Numbered from the stretch's first letter, positions 24,213 to 33,941 are shown. The stretch is 64,000 nucleotides of DNA from Caballeronia glathei (GCF_000698595.1 NZ_JFHC01000039.1:1-64000), one strand, 5' to 3'. Numbers and translations: made by a program. Notes: generated from the letters alone by a model not told the origin.

Positions 24213-24675
24213 ATGGAAAGTTTTGATCGGGAAGATAAAGCACAAAACACGGCCGCATCGGAGCGGAAAACTCCGGCTCGGCGCGCTTCGAAGGGTAAGG
24301 CCGTCGCAGCCTTGCTACCGATGGGTGCTGCGTCCACAGCGTTGCAGGACGAAGAGCGCCAGCGCCAGATGCGCGCCTGATCCAGTTGGGCAAGGAGCCA
24401 GGCTTCCTGACCCACGCGGAAATCAACGATCACCTGCCCGACAACATCGCGCAAACCGCTGCCATCGAAAGCATCGTCAGCACGTTCAATGACATGGGCG
24501 TGGCTGTCTATGAGCAAGCGCCCGACGCGGAGACGCTGCTTCTGAGCGACGCCGCGCCGGCGACTGTATCGGACGACCAGGCAGACGAGGAAGCGGAAGT
24601 CCCGCTCACGACAGTCGACTCCGAGTTCGGCCGCACGACCGACCCCGTGCGCATGTACATGCGAGAAATGGGTGG
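24213..24675 (+). pseudogene. rpoD-like sigma-70 N-terminal fragment, frameshifted
   Basis: ATG 24213 has a GGAGA site and opens a frame that ends at 24380. The next frame continues exactly where sigma-70 region 1.1 would: LGKEPGFLTHAEINDHLPDN, VAVYEQAPDAETLLL, then DSEFGRTTDPVRMYMREMG at the entry to region 1.2, where homology stops at about 24672. One base is missing near 24378 (RA then LIQLG). All core- and promoter-binding regions (2 to 4) are absent, so no functional sigma factor can be made. It is a fragment of a divergent rpoD copy, presumably plasmid- or element-borne. Confidence 0.75.
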
Positions 24676-24849
24676 GACGCAAGGCACTCGACAAAGCCGT
24701 TGATAGCCTCGGCGCGACGCGCCGCGAAACCACTATTTGCCTCTTTGGGGCGTTCTCAAAGTTACTTTCCCCATGCGCAAAGGCTGGGAAAAGACAGGGC
24801 GACGGCGCGGATGTTAGAGCATGCTCGTCGTCGCGCCTTTCCGGTGCGC

Positions 24850-25053
24850 GGCGAATTCCGCAAGCGTTGGGAGATGCGCGACCCGCTGGAAAGCGGCGAA
24901 GACGTGCAGTTGTCTGGCTTCGGCAAGTTTCAACTGCGCGAGAAATCGCAGCGTCCCGGACGCAATCCGAAAACGGGCGAAACGACTAGCATTGCGGCGC
25001 GACGCGTCGTCACCTTTCATGCGAGTCAAAAGCTCAGGCGCGGCTCGAAATAG
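24850..25053 (+). pseudogene. IHF-alpha/HU C-terminal fragment
   Basis: The frame ending at 25053 contains the complete DNA-binding arm and tail of an integration host factor alpha-like protein: DPLESGEDVQLSGFGKFQLR, RPGRNPKTGE and AARRVVTFHASQKL. The upstream residues in the same frame are unrelated, so the dimerisation helices are lost. It lies about 180 bases after the rpoD fragment. It is a scrap of a housekeeping-type gene and unlikely to be functional. Confidence 0.7.
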
Positions 25054-25239
25054 ACGGGGAACAGCGACGCAGTGACCGGCCCTAGTCGAAGCTATTCGTC
25101 TGTCTCTCGCACCGAGAGCTCGCGGAGGTTGGAATATTTGTGCCCTTGGTTGGATCCGTTCGCGTTGCCTCCAGGCGGGACGCAGGAGAAGATCGACAGG
25201 CGCCCATCTTGCCTATCCCCCTCGAAAGGCACTCGCGAA

Positions 25240-25443
25240 CTAGAACAGTTGGCCGTCCAATGGCAGCAGGTTCACCCACTTCACCGCAGTTCGGCGTTCG
25301 ATCCCGTCCGGGTGTATCGAGCGAATCATCACCCGCTGGCCGCGGGCTTCCCCGAGGACTTCGACTATACGGTCCTCATATCGCGCAAGTGTGCCACGTA
25401 CGGGCTTGCGCCTCATGCGCACGCGAAGGGGAGGGGAGGCCAT
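25240..25443 (-). CDS. Small hypothetical protein
   Basis: About 67 residues. The C-terminal part looks like a folded small beta protein: RYEDRIVEVLGEARGQRVMI, HPDGIERR and TAVKWVNLLPLDGQL. It resembles small conserved Burkholderia proteins of unknown role, from memory only. The start is uncertain (25443 or 25416) because neither ATG has a clear ribosome site. It is convergent with nothing and divergent from the SET-domain gene. Confidence 0.45.
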   Translation of the reverse strand: MASPPLRVRMRRKPVRGTLARYEDRIVEVLGEARGQRVMIRSIHPDGIERRTAVKWVNLLPLDGQLF

Positions 25444-25541
25444 CGGTAGGTGACAACAATTTACGATGCCATCATCATAGCGGGACCCCGCTCGTCGGGA
25501 AATCCCATTCATCCTTGTAGCAATCACCACACTACACAGTC

Positions 25542-25982
25542 ATGCGTCGTATCGTTGGTCGCAATTCTCCCGTTCATGGCCGCGGCGTGTTCGCGCTGAC
25601 CACCATTCCTGCCGGCGCGCAGATCGTCGAATACAAAGGGAAACTCGTCTCGTGGAGGCAGGCCCAGCGCAGCTACGAGCGCTCGAGCGCTGCCGATGGC
25701 CACACCTTCTTCTTCGATTTGGACGACGGCCAAGTGATCGACGGTGCGACCGGGGGCAATTCCGCGCGATGGCTCAACCACAGTTGCGCACCGAACTGTG
25801 AAGCGGAGCAGCAGGGGAGCAGGGTGTTCATTCGAGCAATCCGCAATATCGAGGAGGGCCGAGAGCTTTTCATCGACTATCAGCTGACGGTAGCAGGGCG
25901 GCTGAGCGCGACGGTGAAGCGAATCTACTCGTGTTGCTGCGTGTCACGTCAATGCAGGGGCACAATGCTGGCGACGAGGTAG
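25542..25982 (+). CDS. SET-domain protein-lysine methyltransferase
   Basis: A 146-residue stand-alone SET domain. Seen motifs are GRGVFALTTIPAGAQIVEY (SAM-binding start), ARWLNHSCAPNCEAE (the NHSC pseudoknot motif), GRELFIDYQL (ELxxDY) and a post-SET CxCx4C (SCCCVSRQC). SET enzymes transfer methyl groups from S-adenosylmethionine to lysine side chains. All signature residues are present, so it is probably active. The target in a bacterium is unknown. No ribosome site precedes ATG 25542. It lies within a mosaic of gene fragments and may have been acquired with them. Confidence 0.85.
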   Translation: MRRIVGRNSPVHGRGVFALTTIPAGAQIVEYKGKLVSWRQAQRSYERSSAADGHTFFFDLDDGQVIDGATGGNSARWLNHSCAPNCEAEQQGSRVFIRAIRNIEEGRELFIDYQLTVAGRLSATVKRIYSCCCVSRQCRGTMLATR

Positions 25983-26199
25983 TTAAACTGGGGTTTCTTA
26001 CCAACTCCTACGTGGTGGCGGTGGCAGTTTATTTGCCAGTGCGAATGGTCCCCCCTCTATGGGAGTCTAGCCCGCCGGCGCCACTACTGCGCGCGACGAA
26101 GCAGAAGAGATCGCTCAGGCGCAGGCGCTTCTAAGGCAGGCAAGGTCTACGTACCCGGCCTGCGCGCGGCGCTGGAGGCGCAACTGAATCGTCTGGATG

Positions 26200-26864
26200 T
26201 GCTTGTGGGCGCGCAGCCGGGGACTTACGCACAGGATCTGCCGTGCCTGGGACGTCCAGGGCAGTCAGCTCGCCCGCGGCCGGATCCTCGATTGGTTCCA
26301 CATCGCAATGAAGTTCAAGGAGGCGCAACGTTCCGTGTTCGGCAGCAAGATGAGCGCCTCGCTGGAACAGGAGTCGATGGAGACCGAAATCACTACGCCA
26401 AGTGGATGGTCTGGCATGGCAAGGGCGGCAAGGCGGTGGAGCGGATCAAGGCACTGGACAGTCAGCTACTGACGAGGGAAGGGTATGAATTCAGCACGCT
26501 TTGGTGGAACCTGAACACCGTCTCTTGCTACTTGAGGAACAACGCGCACACGTTGGTCAACTATGGCGCTCGGTATCGCAAGGGCCTGCCGATCAGCAGC
26601 AGCATTGCCGAGTCCGCGGTGAACCAGGTCGTCAGCCACCGCATGGCCAAGAAGCGACAGATGCGCTGGACTGACGAAGGGGCGCACTGCATGGCGCTGG
26701 TGAGGGTCGCCGTTTTAAACGGGGAACTCTCGCCGCGCCGCATCTCCGCACTCAGAATAGCCACGTCGCGTCAGGGCGAATCCATCGGGGCAGCGTCCGC
26801 CAAACGACACCGACCAACGAACAGAACAGAGCGTGCAACCATGTCGTACGCCACGCCAGCCTGA
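26200..26864 (+). pseudogene. ISKra4-type transposase, 5'-truncated and frameshifted
   Basis: The C-terminal half of an ISKra4-family transposase. ILDWFHIAMKFK lies in one frame, while WHGKGGKAVERIKALDSQL, LRNNAHTLVNYGARYRKGLP, SIAESAVNQVVSHRMAKKRQ and the RW.DEGAH region are in the next, so at least one frameshift occurs near 26370. The N-terminal half and start are missing. It is not functional. It marks the right part of the decayed mobile region. Confidence 0.7.
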
Positions 26865-27369
26865 CAAAATCGACCTCCCCAACTGTTGCACGCTCTCACT
26901 GGGTGTGTCGGCGGTTAGCTTAGCTTACCCACTAAGAAGAATAATCAACTGTACGCAGCGGAGTTCACAGCGCAAACTAGACTCAGAAGATGGCTATTAG
27001 CCGAATAAGCACGGAGACAACTTTCGACGAGCCCGTCCACCCCAATGGTGGCGTGTGCCGCGCCAATCTGCTGTTGATCGGGGCGCTTTCCGGACAACAG
27101 TCAAGCCTCAAAGCGCTATCTCGTGCGGAGCGAGATGTCAAAAGAGGCTCGGTGCCACCAACGAGTTTGTACCGAAGCAGTCTCTCATTCGCCAGCAGAA
27201 GGCGATGTTTTATTCGTTCCTGATGTGCGCATCAACTGCAGCTACCGGCAAGCAGCCGTGCGCTGCGTGGGCGTTCAAAACCGGCGACTGCGGTAACACT
27301 TTCCCGCGCGGCGTAGTGATGAGCTTCTATGGGAGTGACTAGTGTGGTGGTCTTATCAGGGGACTTTGG
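26865..27369. other. Intergenic region before the MFS gene
   Basis: About 500 bases with no recognised gene. Short frames are present but show no family resemblance. An AGGGG ribosome site for the MFS gene is at the end. A promoter for the 27370-36495 operon must lie here or just upstream, but I could not identify one with confidence. Confidence 0.4.
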
Positions 27370-28758
27370 ATGAGCAATAGAGTGAATGCTGGTGCGCGGC
27401 TTGATCGCCTTCCGATCGGCCCTTTCCATACGCGCGTCTTATGGCTAATCGGAATGGGTATGTTTTTTGACTCATTCGATAATACGCTTTCAAGTTCCGT
27501 CCTTGCCGCAATGCTCAAAAGCGGCTGGTCAACGTTGCAGCTGAATTCCGTTTTCATGTCGTCAACGTTCGTCGGCCTGACAATTGGTGCAGCACTCGCA
27601 GGCTGGTTGAGCGACAAGTTTGGACGCCGCTTCGCTTACCAGTTCAACCTTGCGATTTTCGGTGGAATGGCGCTTGTGTCGGCACTCGCCCCATCGATGC
27701 CGTGGCTCATCGCTGCTCGCTTCATTATGGGCATTGGGATGGGTGCTGAGTACGTCATGGGGTACGGCCTCATCATTGAATTTGTTCCTCCGTCGCATCG
27801 CGGCAGATACCTGGGGAAACTCGCGCTGATCGGAGGCTCGGGCGTCTTCGTTACAGCAGTGGTCGCAACATTGGTTGTTCCTTGGATCGGATGGCGCCCA
27901 ATGTTCGTGATTGGCGGTATCGGTACCCTTTGGGTCTGGTGGATGCGTCGTCACCTTCCCGAGTCACCCCGTTGGTTGGAGCGTGTGGGTCGCCATGCTG
28001 AGGCGGAAGAGATTATGCGGGCGATCGAAAAAGATGCCGGCGTTACGACGCCGCTGTCGTCCTCTCCACAAGCAACAGAACCGGCCAACGAGCCGCATTG
28101 GGTACCGCTCTCGACACTCTTCTCGAGGAACGTAATCCGGCGTACTCTCCTTGCGATCGTGGTCAACGTTGTCTGCTTGTTTGGGTCGTATAGCCTCACC
28201 GGCTGGATGCCTACGTTCTTTGTCAAGCAAGGCATGAGCGTAACCCATTCGCTGGGCTTCACTGCGGCAATGATGGGTGGCTGGATTGCGGGACCGCTGT
28301 TCCTTTCGTACGTCTCGGACAAGATGGGACGACGTACTGCGATCATGGTGTTCGCGGGCGTGTGCGCTTGCCTGGGAGCGATCTACCCGTTCCTCACATC
28401 GGCAACAGCGATCATCTCGTGCGGCTTCCTGCTCGTATCGTCAGTGGCAATATTCCTGACCCTCGGTCTGGGTATGACACCAGAAATGTTTCCGACGGAA
28501 TATAGATTCCGTGGGGGCGGCGTGGCTCAAATGTTTGGACGGCTTGGTTTGATTGGTTCGCCCTTCATCGTGCTTGAGTTATTCAACCGCTTCGGAATCT
28601 CCGGCGTTGTTTTCGCCATCTCTGGAGCATATATCTTCATCGCGATTCTGATCATGGTGGCTGGTATCGAGACCAATCAACAATCGCTTGAGGCATTAGA
28701 GCCTGAGGAAATGCCTGAGGCCCAGACTGCGCTCGCGTCTACCGCGAACCGACACTAA
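27370..28758 (+). CDS. MFS transporter (sugar porter/NiaP-like)
   Basis: A 462-residue, 12-helix major facilitator. GWLSDKFGRRFAYQ between helices 2 and 3 and SDKMGRRTAIM between helices 8 and 9 are the paired family signatures. RFIMGIGMGAEYVMGYGLI in helix 4 and PESPRWLERVGRHAEAEEIM in the central loop are typical of the sugar/organic-acid porters. It is the first gene of a catabolic operon with an alcohol dehydrogenase, ALDH and later genes, so it most likely imports the substrate. The substrate class (organic acid, polyol or aromatic acid) cannot be decided from sequence. Confidence 0.88.
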   Translation: MSNRVNAGARLDRLPIGPFHTRVLWLIGMGMFFDSFDNTLSSSVLAAMLKSGWSTLQLNSVFMSSTFVGLTIGAALAGWLSDKFGRRFAYQFNLAIFGGMALVSALAPSMPWLIAARFIMGIGMGAEYVMGYGLIIEFVPPSHRGRYLGKLALIGGSGVFVTAVVATLVVPWIGWRPMFVIGGIGTLWVWWMRRHLPESPRWLERVGRHAEAEEIMRAIEKDAGVTTPLSSSPQATEPANEPHWVPLSTLFSRNVIRRTLLAIVVNVVCLFGSYSLTGWMPTFFVKQGMSVTHSLGFTAAMMGGWIAGPLFLSYVSDKMGRRTAIMVFAGVCACLGAIYPFLTSATAIISCGFLLVSSVAIFLTLGLGMTPEMFPTEYRFRGGGVAQMFGRLGLIGSPFIVLELFNRFGISGVVFAISGAYIFIAILIMVAGIETNQQSLEALEPEEMPEAQTALASTANRH

Positions 28759-28796
28759 ACAAGGTGTGATTTTTCACATACGAGGTCGAGCGGCAC

Positions 28797-28814
28797 GCGC
28801 CCCGGACGGGGCGC
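28797..28814. terminator. GC-rich stem-loop after the MFS gene
   Basis: GCGCCCC at 28797-28803 pairs with GGGGCGC at 28808-28814 around GGAC. No T-run follows, so it is more likely an attenuator or processing hairpin between MFS and alcohol dehydrogenase genes than a full terminator. A smaller TGTGA/TCACA hairpin lies at about 28766-28779. Confidence 0.35.
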
Positions 28815-28895
28815 TCACACAGAGCTCGCTATAGTGATTACAGCGTGCTCTGACTGGTGCAATCGTCGATTCAACACAGAAGAGGAAATTCGGAC

Positions 28896-29915
28896 ATGCG
28901 CGGTATTGTCTTTCGCGGTGACTCTACTCTCGAACTTGCAACCTTTGCAGATCCAACCCCGGGCGTTGGCGAGGTCGTTCTCGAAATCAAGGCTTCCGGG
29001 ATGTGCGGAAGCGACCTGCACTGGTATCGCCGACCGGCTGGAGAAGTTCCGGCGGTTATCGCCGGACATGAGCCGTGTGGAATGGTCGTCGCAGTTGGCC
29101 CGGGCGCGGTGGGACCTCATGCACGCATTGGCGCGCGCGTGATGGTGCATCATTACAGCGGATGCATGGGTTGCCCGGACTGCCGCTCGGGGTGGCCGCA
29201 GATGTGCCGAACCGCGCCGATCACGGTGTATGGAACTGACGCTCACGGCGCACACGCCCCCTACATGAAAGTTCCCGCTGATACGCTCGTGCCGTTAGAT
29301 GAACGGCTCAGCTTCGAGGCAGGCGCCGCCATCTCCTGTGGGACGGGTACAGCGTGGGGCGCGTTCGAACGCATCGGTCTATCCGGTCGCGATACCGTTG
29401 CGGTGTTTGGGCAAGGGCCCGTGGGCCTGTCTGCAACGATGCTTGCAAAAGCCCAAGGCGCCCGCGTGCTTGCACTTGATATCGACGAAAATCGCCGCGA
29501 AACAGCGAAAGAATTTGGCGCTGATGCGGTGATCAATCCCCTCGAAGGACCGGTGGCCGAGGCAATTCGGGAACTGACCAGTGGTAAAGGCGTAAGCGTT
29601 GCGTTGGAAACCTCTGGCGCTGCTGCGGCAAACAGGGACGCACTTGACTCAGTAAGCCCTTGGGGCACCGTGTGTCTGGTCGGGATCGGCTCTGAATTCA
29701 GCCTCTCGCTGGCCAAATATCTGCGCACTCAGGTTCGCATTATGACGTCGTGGACGATGTCGGTCCAGGGACAGCGGGCGTGTGCCGACTTCGTAGTAGA
29801 CCGAGGACTCAATCTCGACGCATTGTTCACCGACCGTTGGCACTTGGACCAGGCAGAGCAGGCTTATCAAACCTTTAATCGTCAGAGCGGCGGCAAGGGT
29901 GTGTTCTTGATGTAG
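28896..29915 (+). CDS. Zinc-dependent alcohol dehydrogenase (MDR family)
   Basis: A 339-residue medium-chain dehydrogenase. The catalytic zinc ligands are in SGMCGSDLHWY and GHEPCG. The structural zinc lobe has four cysteines (GCMGCPDC then QMC). The cofactor motif is FGQGPVGLSATMLAKAQG, with LDIDENR after the second strand suggesting NAD. It oxidises a secondary or primary alcohol or polyol to a carbonyl. ATG 28896 follows an AGAGGA site; the 13 preceding codons are leader. The ALDH gene follows after about 60 bases, suggesting alcohol to aldehyde to acid oxidation. Confidence 0.88.
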   Translation: MRGIVFRGDSTLELATFADPTPGVGEVVLEIKASGMCGSDLHWYRRPAGEVPAVIAGHEPCGMVVAVGPGAVGPHARIGARVMVHHYSGCMGCPDCRSGWPQMCRTAPITVYGTDAHGAHAPYMKVPADTLVPLDERLSFEAGAAISCGTGTAWGAFERIGLSGRDTVAVFGQGPVGLSATMLAKAQGARVLALDIDENRRETAKEFGADAVINPLEGPVAEAIRELTSGKGVSVALETSGAAAANRDALDSVSPWGTVCLVGIGSEFSLSLAKYLRTQVRIMTSWTMSVQGQRACADFVVDRGLNLDALFTDRWHLDQAEQAYQTFNRQSGGKGVFLM

Positions 29916-29976
29916 TAAGAGCGTCGTAGTTGAAAGTGCCGTCCGCGTGGATATAGAAATAAGGAAAAGGAATCAA

Positions 29977-31434
29977 ATGAGCCTTACCAGAGCCGAAGCG
30001 GCCAAACGGTATCCCAAGTTGGGCCAGCTCATCGCAGGTGAGATGAGATATGAAAGCGGTCGCTTTTCCATGGATGTCATCGATCCAACGACTGGTCTGG
30101 CTCTTGGCCCTGTGCCGATGGCGACGGAAGCTGACGTTGATGAAGCGCTTGCGGCTACGAGCAAGGGCTTCGACACCTGGCGAAACACATCTGCGTTCGA
30201 GCGCAGCAAACTTATGCGGCGCGTTGCGGATCGTATGCGCGAGCGAGCGGAAGCCCTCGCTGAACTCTTGGTCCTGGAATTAGGTAAGCCGTGGAATGAG
30301 GCGCTTGGAGAGGTAGAAGTGGCGGCCGGGATGTGGGAGTGGGCGGCTGAGGAGGGTAGACGCGCGTACGGACGCGTCATCCCGGCAAGAGAGTTAAACG
30401 CGCGCCAGATGGCGCTTGTTGAACCTGTGGGTCCTGTTGCCGCCTTCGTCACCTGGAATGGGCCGCTAGTTACGCCCTCACGAAAGATGTCAGGCGCTCT
30501 GGGTGCGGGCTGTTCGATCGTGCTTCGCGCTTCCGAAGAGGTACCGGCATGCGCGTTCGCGCTAGGCCAGATTGTGCACGAATGCGGTCTGCCAACTGGC
30601 GTGTTGTCGGTGCTTGCTGGCGAACCCGTGATGATGTCCAACAAGCTGCTCGAAAGTCCTGTCGTGCGTGCCGTTACATTCACCGGTTCGACCGCTGTTG
30701 GCAAGTTGCTGTCGCAGCAGGCCGTCGCACACATGAAGCGTCCAATCATGGAGTTAGGCGGTCACGGACCCGTGTTGGCTTTTGAGGGTATTGACGTTCA
30801 AACATTCGCCAAACGCGCGGTTGCCGCCAAGTTCGCCAACTCGGGACAGGTATGTTTCGCCCCGACACGCTTCTATGTGCAACGCTCAATCTACACGGAT
30901 GTTGTGGACGCTATGACCGCGGAGGCGAAGCAGATCGTCGTGGGTTGCGGCTTTGATTTCGCGACGCAGATGGGGCCACTGAAGAGCGAAAGGCGTCTCA
31001 AAGCAATCGAGGATCTCGTTGCCGATGCCAAGCAGCGCGGGCTGAGCATAACCACCGGCGGTAAGAGGATCGATCGCTCGGGGTTCTTCTACGAACCCAC
31101 AATTGTTGCCGACGCGACCATCGAAGCGAAGCTGTCAAACGCCGAGCCATTTGGTCCGATCGCGGCATTGACGCCGTTTGATACCTACGATCAAGCAATA
31201 GCCTTGTCGAACCGACTGCCCTACGGCCTCGGCGCTTACGTGCATGCGCGCGAATTCGAAACGCTCCACCGCGCGGTGAATGACCTCGAAGCGGGCAATG
31301 TTATCTGCAACGGCTGGCGCGTCACTTATCCGGAAACGCCATTCGGCGGTCATAAAGAGAGCGGGATGTTTTCAGAAGGCGGCATCGAAGGCCTTCGGGC
31401 GTTTCAGAACATCAAGTACGCTTCAATGACTTGA
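29977..31434 (+). CDS. NAD-dependent aldehyde dehydrogenase
   Basis: A 485-residue ALDH. VTWNGPLVTPSRKMSGALGAG is the cofactor entry region, FTGSTAVG the second Rossmann motif, MELGGHGPVL carries the general base Glu, and NSGQVCFAPTRF the nucleophile Cys. The unusual ELGGH (instead of ELGGK/N) is shared with the ALDH at 48503, suggesting close paralogues. The start ATG at 29977 has an AGGAA site. It would oxidise a semialdehyde or hydroxyaldehyde made by the preceding alcohol dehydrogenase. The substrate is unassigned. Confidence 0.9.
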   Translation: MSLTRAEAAKRYPKLGQLIAGEMRYESGRFSMDVIDPTTGLALGPVPMATEADVDEALAATSKGFDTWRNTSAFERSKLMRRVADRMRERAEALAELLVLELGKPWNEALGEVEVAAGMWEWAAEEGRRAYGRVIPARELNARQMALVEPVGPVAAFVTWNGPLVTPSRKMSGALGAGCSIVLRASEEVPACAFALGQIVHECGLPTGVLSVLAGEPVMMSNKLLESPVVRAVTFTGSTAVGKLLSQQAVAHMKRPIMELGGHGPVLAFEGIDVQTFAKRAVAAKFANSGQVCFAPTRFYVQRSIYTDVVDAMTAEAKQIVVGCGFDFATQMGPLKSERRLKAIEDLVADAKQRGLSITTGGKRIDRSGFFYEPTIVADATIEAKLSNAEPFGPIAALTPFDTYDQAIALSNRLPYGLGAYVHAREFETLHRAVNDLEAGNVICNGWRVTYPETPFGGHKESGMFSEGGIEGLRAFQNIKYASMT

Positions 31435-31551
31435 TGCGCGCTGAAGTCAGCGAAACTTACCAAGCTGGCGGGTAAAACGAACTGTACTTAAACAAGTGCG
31501 ACGCGCAGAATCAAAACGACGATAAGCCCTGATTTACCGAGCAACTCCTTC

Positions 31552-32943
31552 ATGAAAGACGAACTGGACCTCTGCCATCACTTTGCCGACTTCGCAGCGA
31601 ATACACGCTACGAAGATCTGCCCGACGACGCAATCGAATCCGCGAAGAAGACTATTCTCGACACCTTGGGCGTGGCATTGGCGGCGAGTGGTATGGAGCC
31701 TGCGGTGAAAGGTTTGGTAGAACTGCTCGAACAAAGCGGCGGAAGCGCAGAGAGCACCGTCCTCGGTTTCGGCGGCAAACTGCCGGCAATTTCGGCAGCA
31801 TTTGCTAACGGTTCGATGGCTCACTGTCTGGACTTCGACGACCAAACTCCGTGGGGCGCACACGCAGCGAGCTCGATCGTGCCGTCCGTTTTTGCATTAG
31901 CCGAACGCATGGGCGGCGTGTCGGGCAAGAAGATCATCACCGCCGTCGCCATCGGGCAGGATCTTTTCGCACGCCTGCGTTGCAATGTCGGCTGGAATCA
32001 GAACTGGAACCTGTCGTCGATGGTCGGCGCATTCTCCGCAACGGCGTCCGCGGCTCACATACTCGGACTGTCCGCCAGGCAGACCTCACATGCGTTCGGT
32101 ATCGCGAGCCAGCAGTCGTGCGGGACGATGGAAGTGATCTTCGCAACCGGCAGTGACTTGCGTGGCATGTACGCCGGATTCACTGCGAAGGGTGTCGTCA
32201 TTGCCGCCTTGCTCGCGCAGAAAGGCATTACGGGCATAGACACGTTGTTCGAAGGAAAGGCCGGGATATTCAACGTTTATTTCGGCGGGAAGTACGATCG
32301 CGAGAAGATGCTTGACGGGCTAGGGGAGCAGTTTCTCGGAAGCACGACGCTCTATAAGGCATGGCCCGCAGTCGGGAATTCCCATACCTATATTCACGCC
32401 GTCATCGAGTTGATGAAGGAGAAGCAGATCGCTGCGAAAGACATCGAGACGATTCGGACCTATGTCGGCGATTTCACGTACACCATGTGCACGCCGCTCG
32501 ACGTTCGCCGCGCGCCGGCCACGCTCGTCGATGCAAAGATGAGCTTGCCGTTCATCGTGGGCATTGCGGCGAGCAGGGGAAAAATGGATATAGCCGATTT
32601 CACTGTGAAAGCGCTGAAAGATCCCGATGTGCTCGCGATGGCGGCCAAGGTGACGCCAGTACAGGACCCGAGCCAGAACTGGACGTTCAAGCTGCCTGAC
32701 GGCCGAATCGAGATTGCGACGAAAGACGGCCAGGTGTTCGAGCGGCTCGGAAGCAAGGTTCCTGGCAGCCCCGAAGCACCACTTACCTGGAAGCATCTCT
32801 CCGAGAAGTTTGCAAGTTGCGCATCCGTTGCGGCCGTGGCTCCGTCGGATGCCGGCATCGAAAAGGCCGAGCGAATGATCCGTCGGCTCGAAGCTGTCGG
32901 TGACGCTACCGACGTACTGCGAGCCGTAGCCGAAAAGTCATAG
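31552..32943 (+). CDS. MmgE/PrpD family protein
   Basis: A 463-residue member of the family containing 2-methylcitrate dehydratase PrpD and cis-aconitate decarboxylase. It has the N-terminal helical domain signature ILDTLGVALAASG, AFANGSMAHCLDFDD (the conserved HxLDFDD motif), GQDLFARL, and KAWPAVGNSHTYIHAVIEL in the lid region. Family members eliminate water or CO2 from polycarboxylates, but many paralogues sit in catabolic operons for other hydroxy acids. Here no methylcitrate synthase or PrpB is nearby, so propionate catabolism is unlikely. A dehydration of a sugar-acid-like intermediate is a reasonable guess. Confidence 0.85.
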   Translation: MKDELDLCHHFADFAANTRYEDLPDDAIESAKKTILDTLGVALAASGMEPAVKGLVELLEQSGGSAESTVLGFGGKLPAISAAFANGSMAHCLDFDDQTPWGAHAASSIVPSVFALAERMGGVSGKKIITAVAIGQDLFARLRCNVGWNQNWNLSSMVGAFSATASAAHILGLSARQTSHAFGIASQQSCGTMEVIFATGSDLRGMYAGFTAKGVVIAALLAQKGITGIDTLFEGKAGIFNVYFGGKYDREKMLDGLGEQFLGSTTLYKAWPAVGNSHTYIHAVIELMKEKQIAAKDIETIRTYVGDFTYTMCTPLDVRRAPATLVDAKMSLPFIVGIAASRGKMDIADFTVKALKDPDVLAMAAKVTPVQDPSQNWTFKLPDGRIEIATKDGQVFERLGSKVPGSPEAPLTWKHLSEKFASCASVAAVAPSDAGIEKAERMIRRLEAVGDATDVLRAVAEKS

Positions 32944-33098
32944 CAGGGAATGAACCGCGTGACGCGGTGTTATTCGTCAGCAAAAAGGGAAGTGTGTACC
33001 GAACGCAGGAATACTAATGGTTTCAACGAATTTGAATTTGCGCCGTCGGGCGCATCCGCAATGAAACGCGGGCATGTAATGACCGTAAGGAGGCTTAA

Positions 33099-33941
33099 AT
33101 GCGAGTGTCAGAAGCGTCGTCGACAGACTTCGGCAGGATTGGAAGCAACATGCGGGAAGGGGTCCTTGAACAGAAGTTCTTGTTGCAAGGAAAGCCTGGC
33201 TCTCCCAACAACTATTTGATTAATGTGGGCCGGACAGGCGCCGGCGGCTGGACAGCGCCAAGTCACCGTCACAACTTCGATCAGATTCGCTATGTAATCA
33301 AAGGCAGCTTCCCGTACGGACAGGGTAAGAGCATGCCCGAAGGTTGGGTTGGGTACTTCCCAGAAAGCGTGTACTACGGACCGCAAGATCGTCCCGAAGG
33401 CTTGGAGATGATGGTCTGCCAGTTAGGTGGCGCGCAAGGGTACGGATTCGTCAGCGTCGAAGAGCGTGAGGCGGCGAATCAGTTGCTCAAAACCAAAGGC
33501 GAATTTAAGGACGGTATCTACACTTGGTATGACGAGTCGGGCAAGAAGCATAACCAAGACGGATTTGAGGCCTGCTTCGAACAAGTGATGGGTCGCAAGC
33601 TGGAATATGCTCAGCCGCGATACAACGACCTTGTACTGATGAACCCGGCGAATTATGCCTGGATTCCAGAACCGACGAATGGCGTCTTTTCAAAATGGCT
33701 CGGCTCGTTTACGGAACGCAATACACGAATCGGTTTTGTGAAGGTGGAAGCCGGGGCGTCGTTTCCCGCAGGGTTGCAACCGTCCATCGAGTTGCTCTTC
33801 CTGAGTAAGGGCAAGGTCAGCTTTGAAGGCAAAGAGTACGGTCTTCACTCGGCGTTTGAGTTCGACGCGAACGAAGGTCCTGTGCCGCTCAGGGCGGTAG
33901 AGGAAACGGAATTCTTCCGTATCGTGATGCCAACATTCTGA
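33099..33941 (+). CDS. Bicupin-type cupin domain protein
   Basis: A 280-residue protein with two cupin-like halves. The first half has the metal-binding start SHRHNFDQIRYV and PEGWVGYFPESVYYGPQ. The second half has ASFPAGLQPSIELLFLSKG with few histidines, so probably only the N-terminal cupin binds metal. A strong AAGGAGG site precedes ATG 33099. It lies between the MmgE/PrpD and racemase genes. Cupins in such operons can be isomerases or dioxygenases; which one is not evident. Confidence 0.75.
   Translation: MRVSEASSTDFGRIGSNMREGVLEQKFLLQGKPGSPNNYLINVGRTGAGGWTAPSHRHNFDQIRYVIKGSFPYGQGKSMPEGWVGYFPESVYYGPQDRPEGLEMMVCQLGGAQGYGFVSVEEREAANQLLKTKGEFKDGIYTWYDESGKKHNQDGFEACFEQVMGRKLEYAQPRYNDLVLMNPANYAWIPEPTNGVFSKWLGSFTERNTRIGFVKVEAGASFPAGLQPSIELLFLSKGKVSFEGKEYGLHSAFEFDANEGPVPLRAVEETEFFRIVMPTF

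Noticed and set aside
31457..31475. TTACC-N9-GGTAA inverted repeat upstream of the MmgE/PrpD gene
   Set aside because: Only five bases per arm with a spacing that does not match the other dyads; easily expected by chance.
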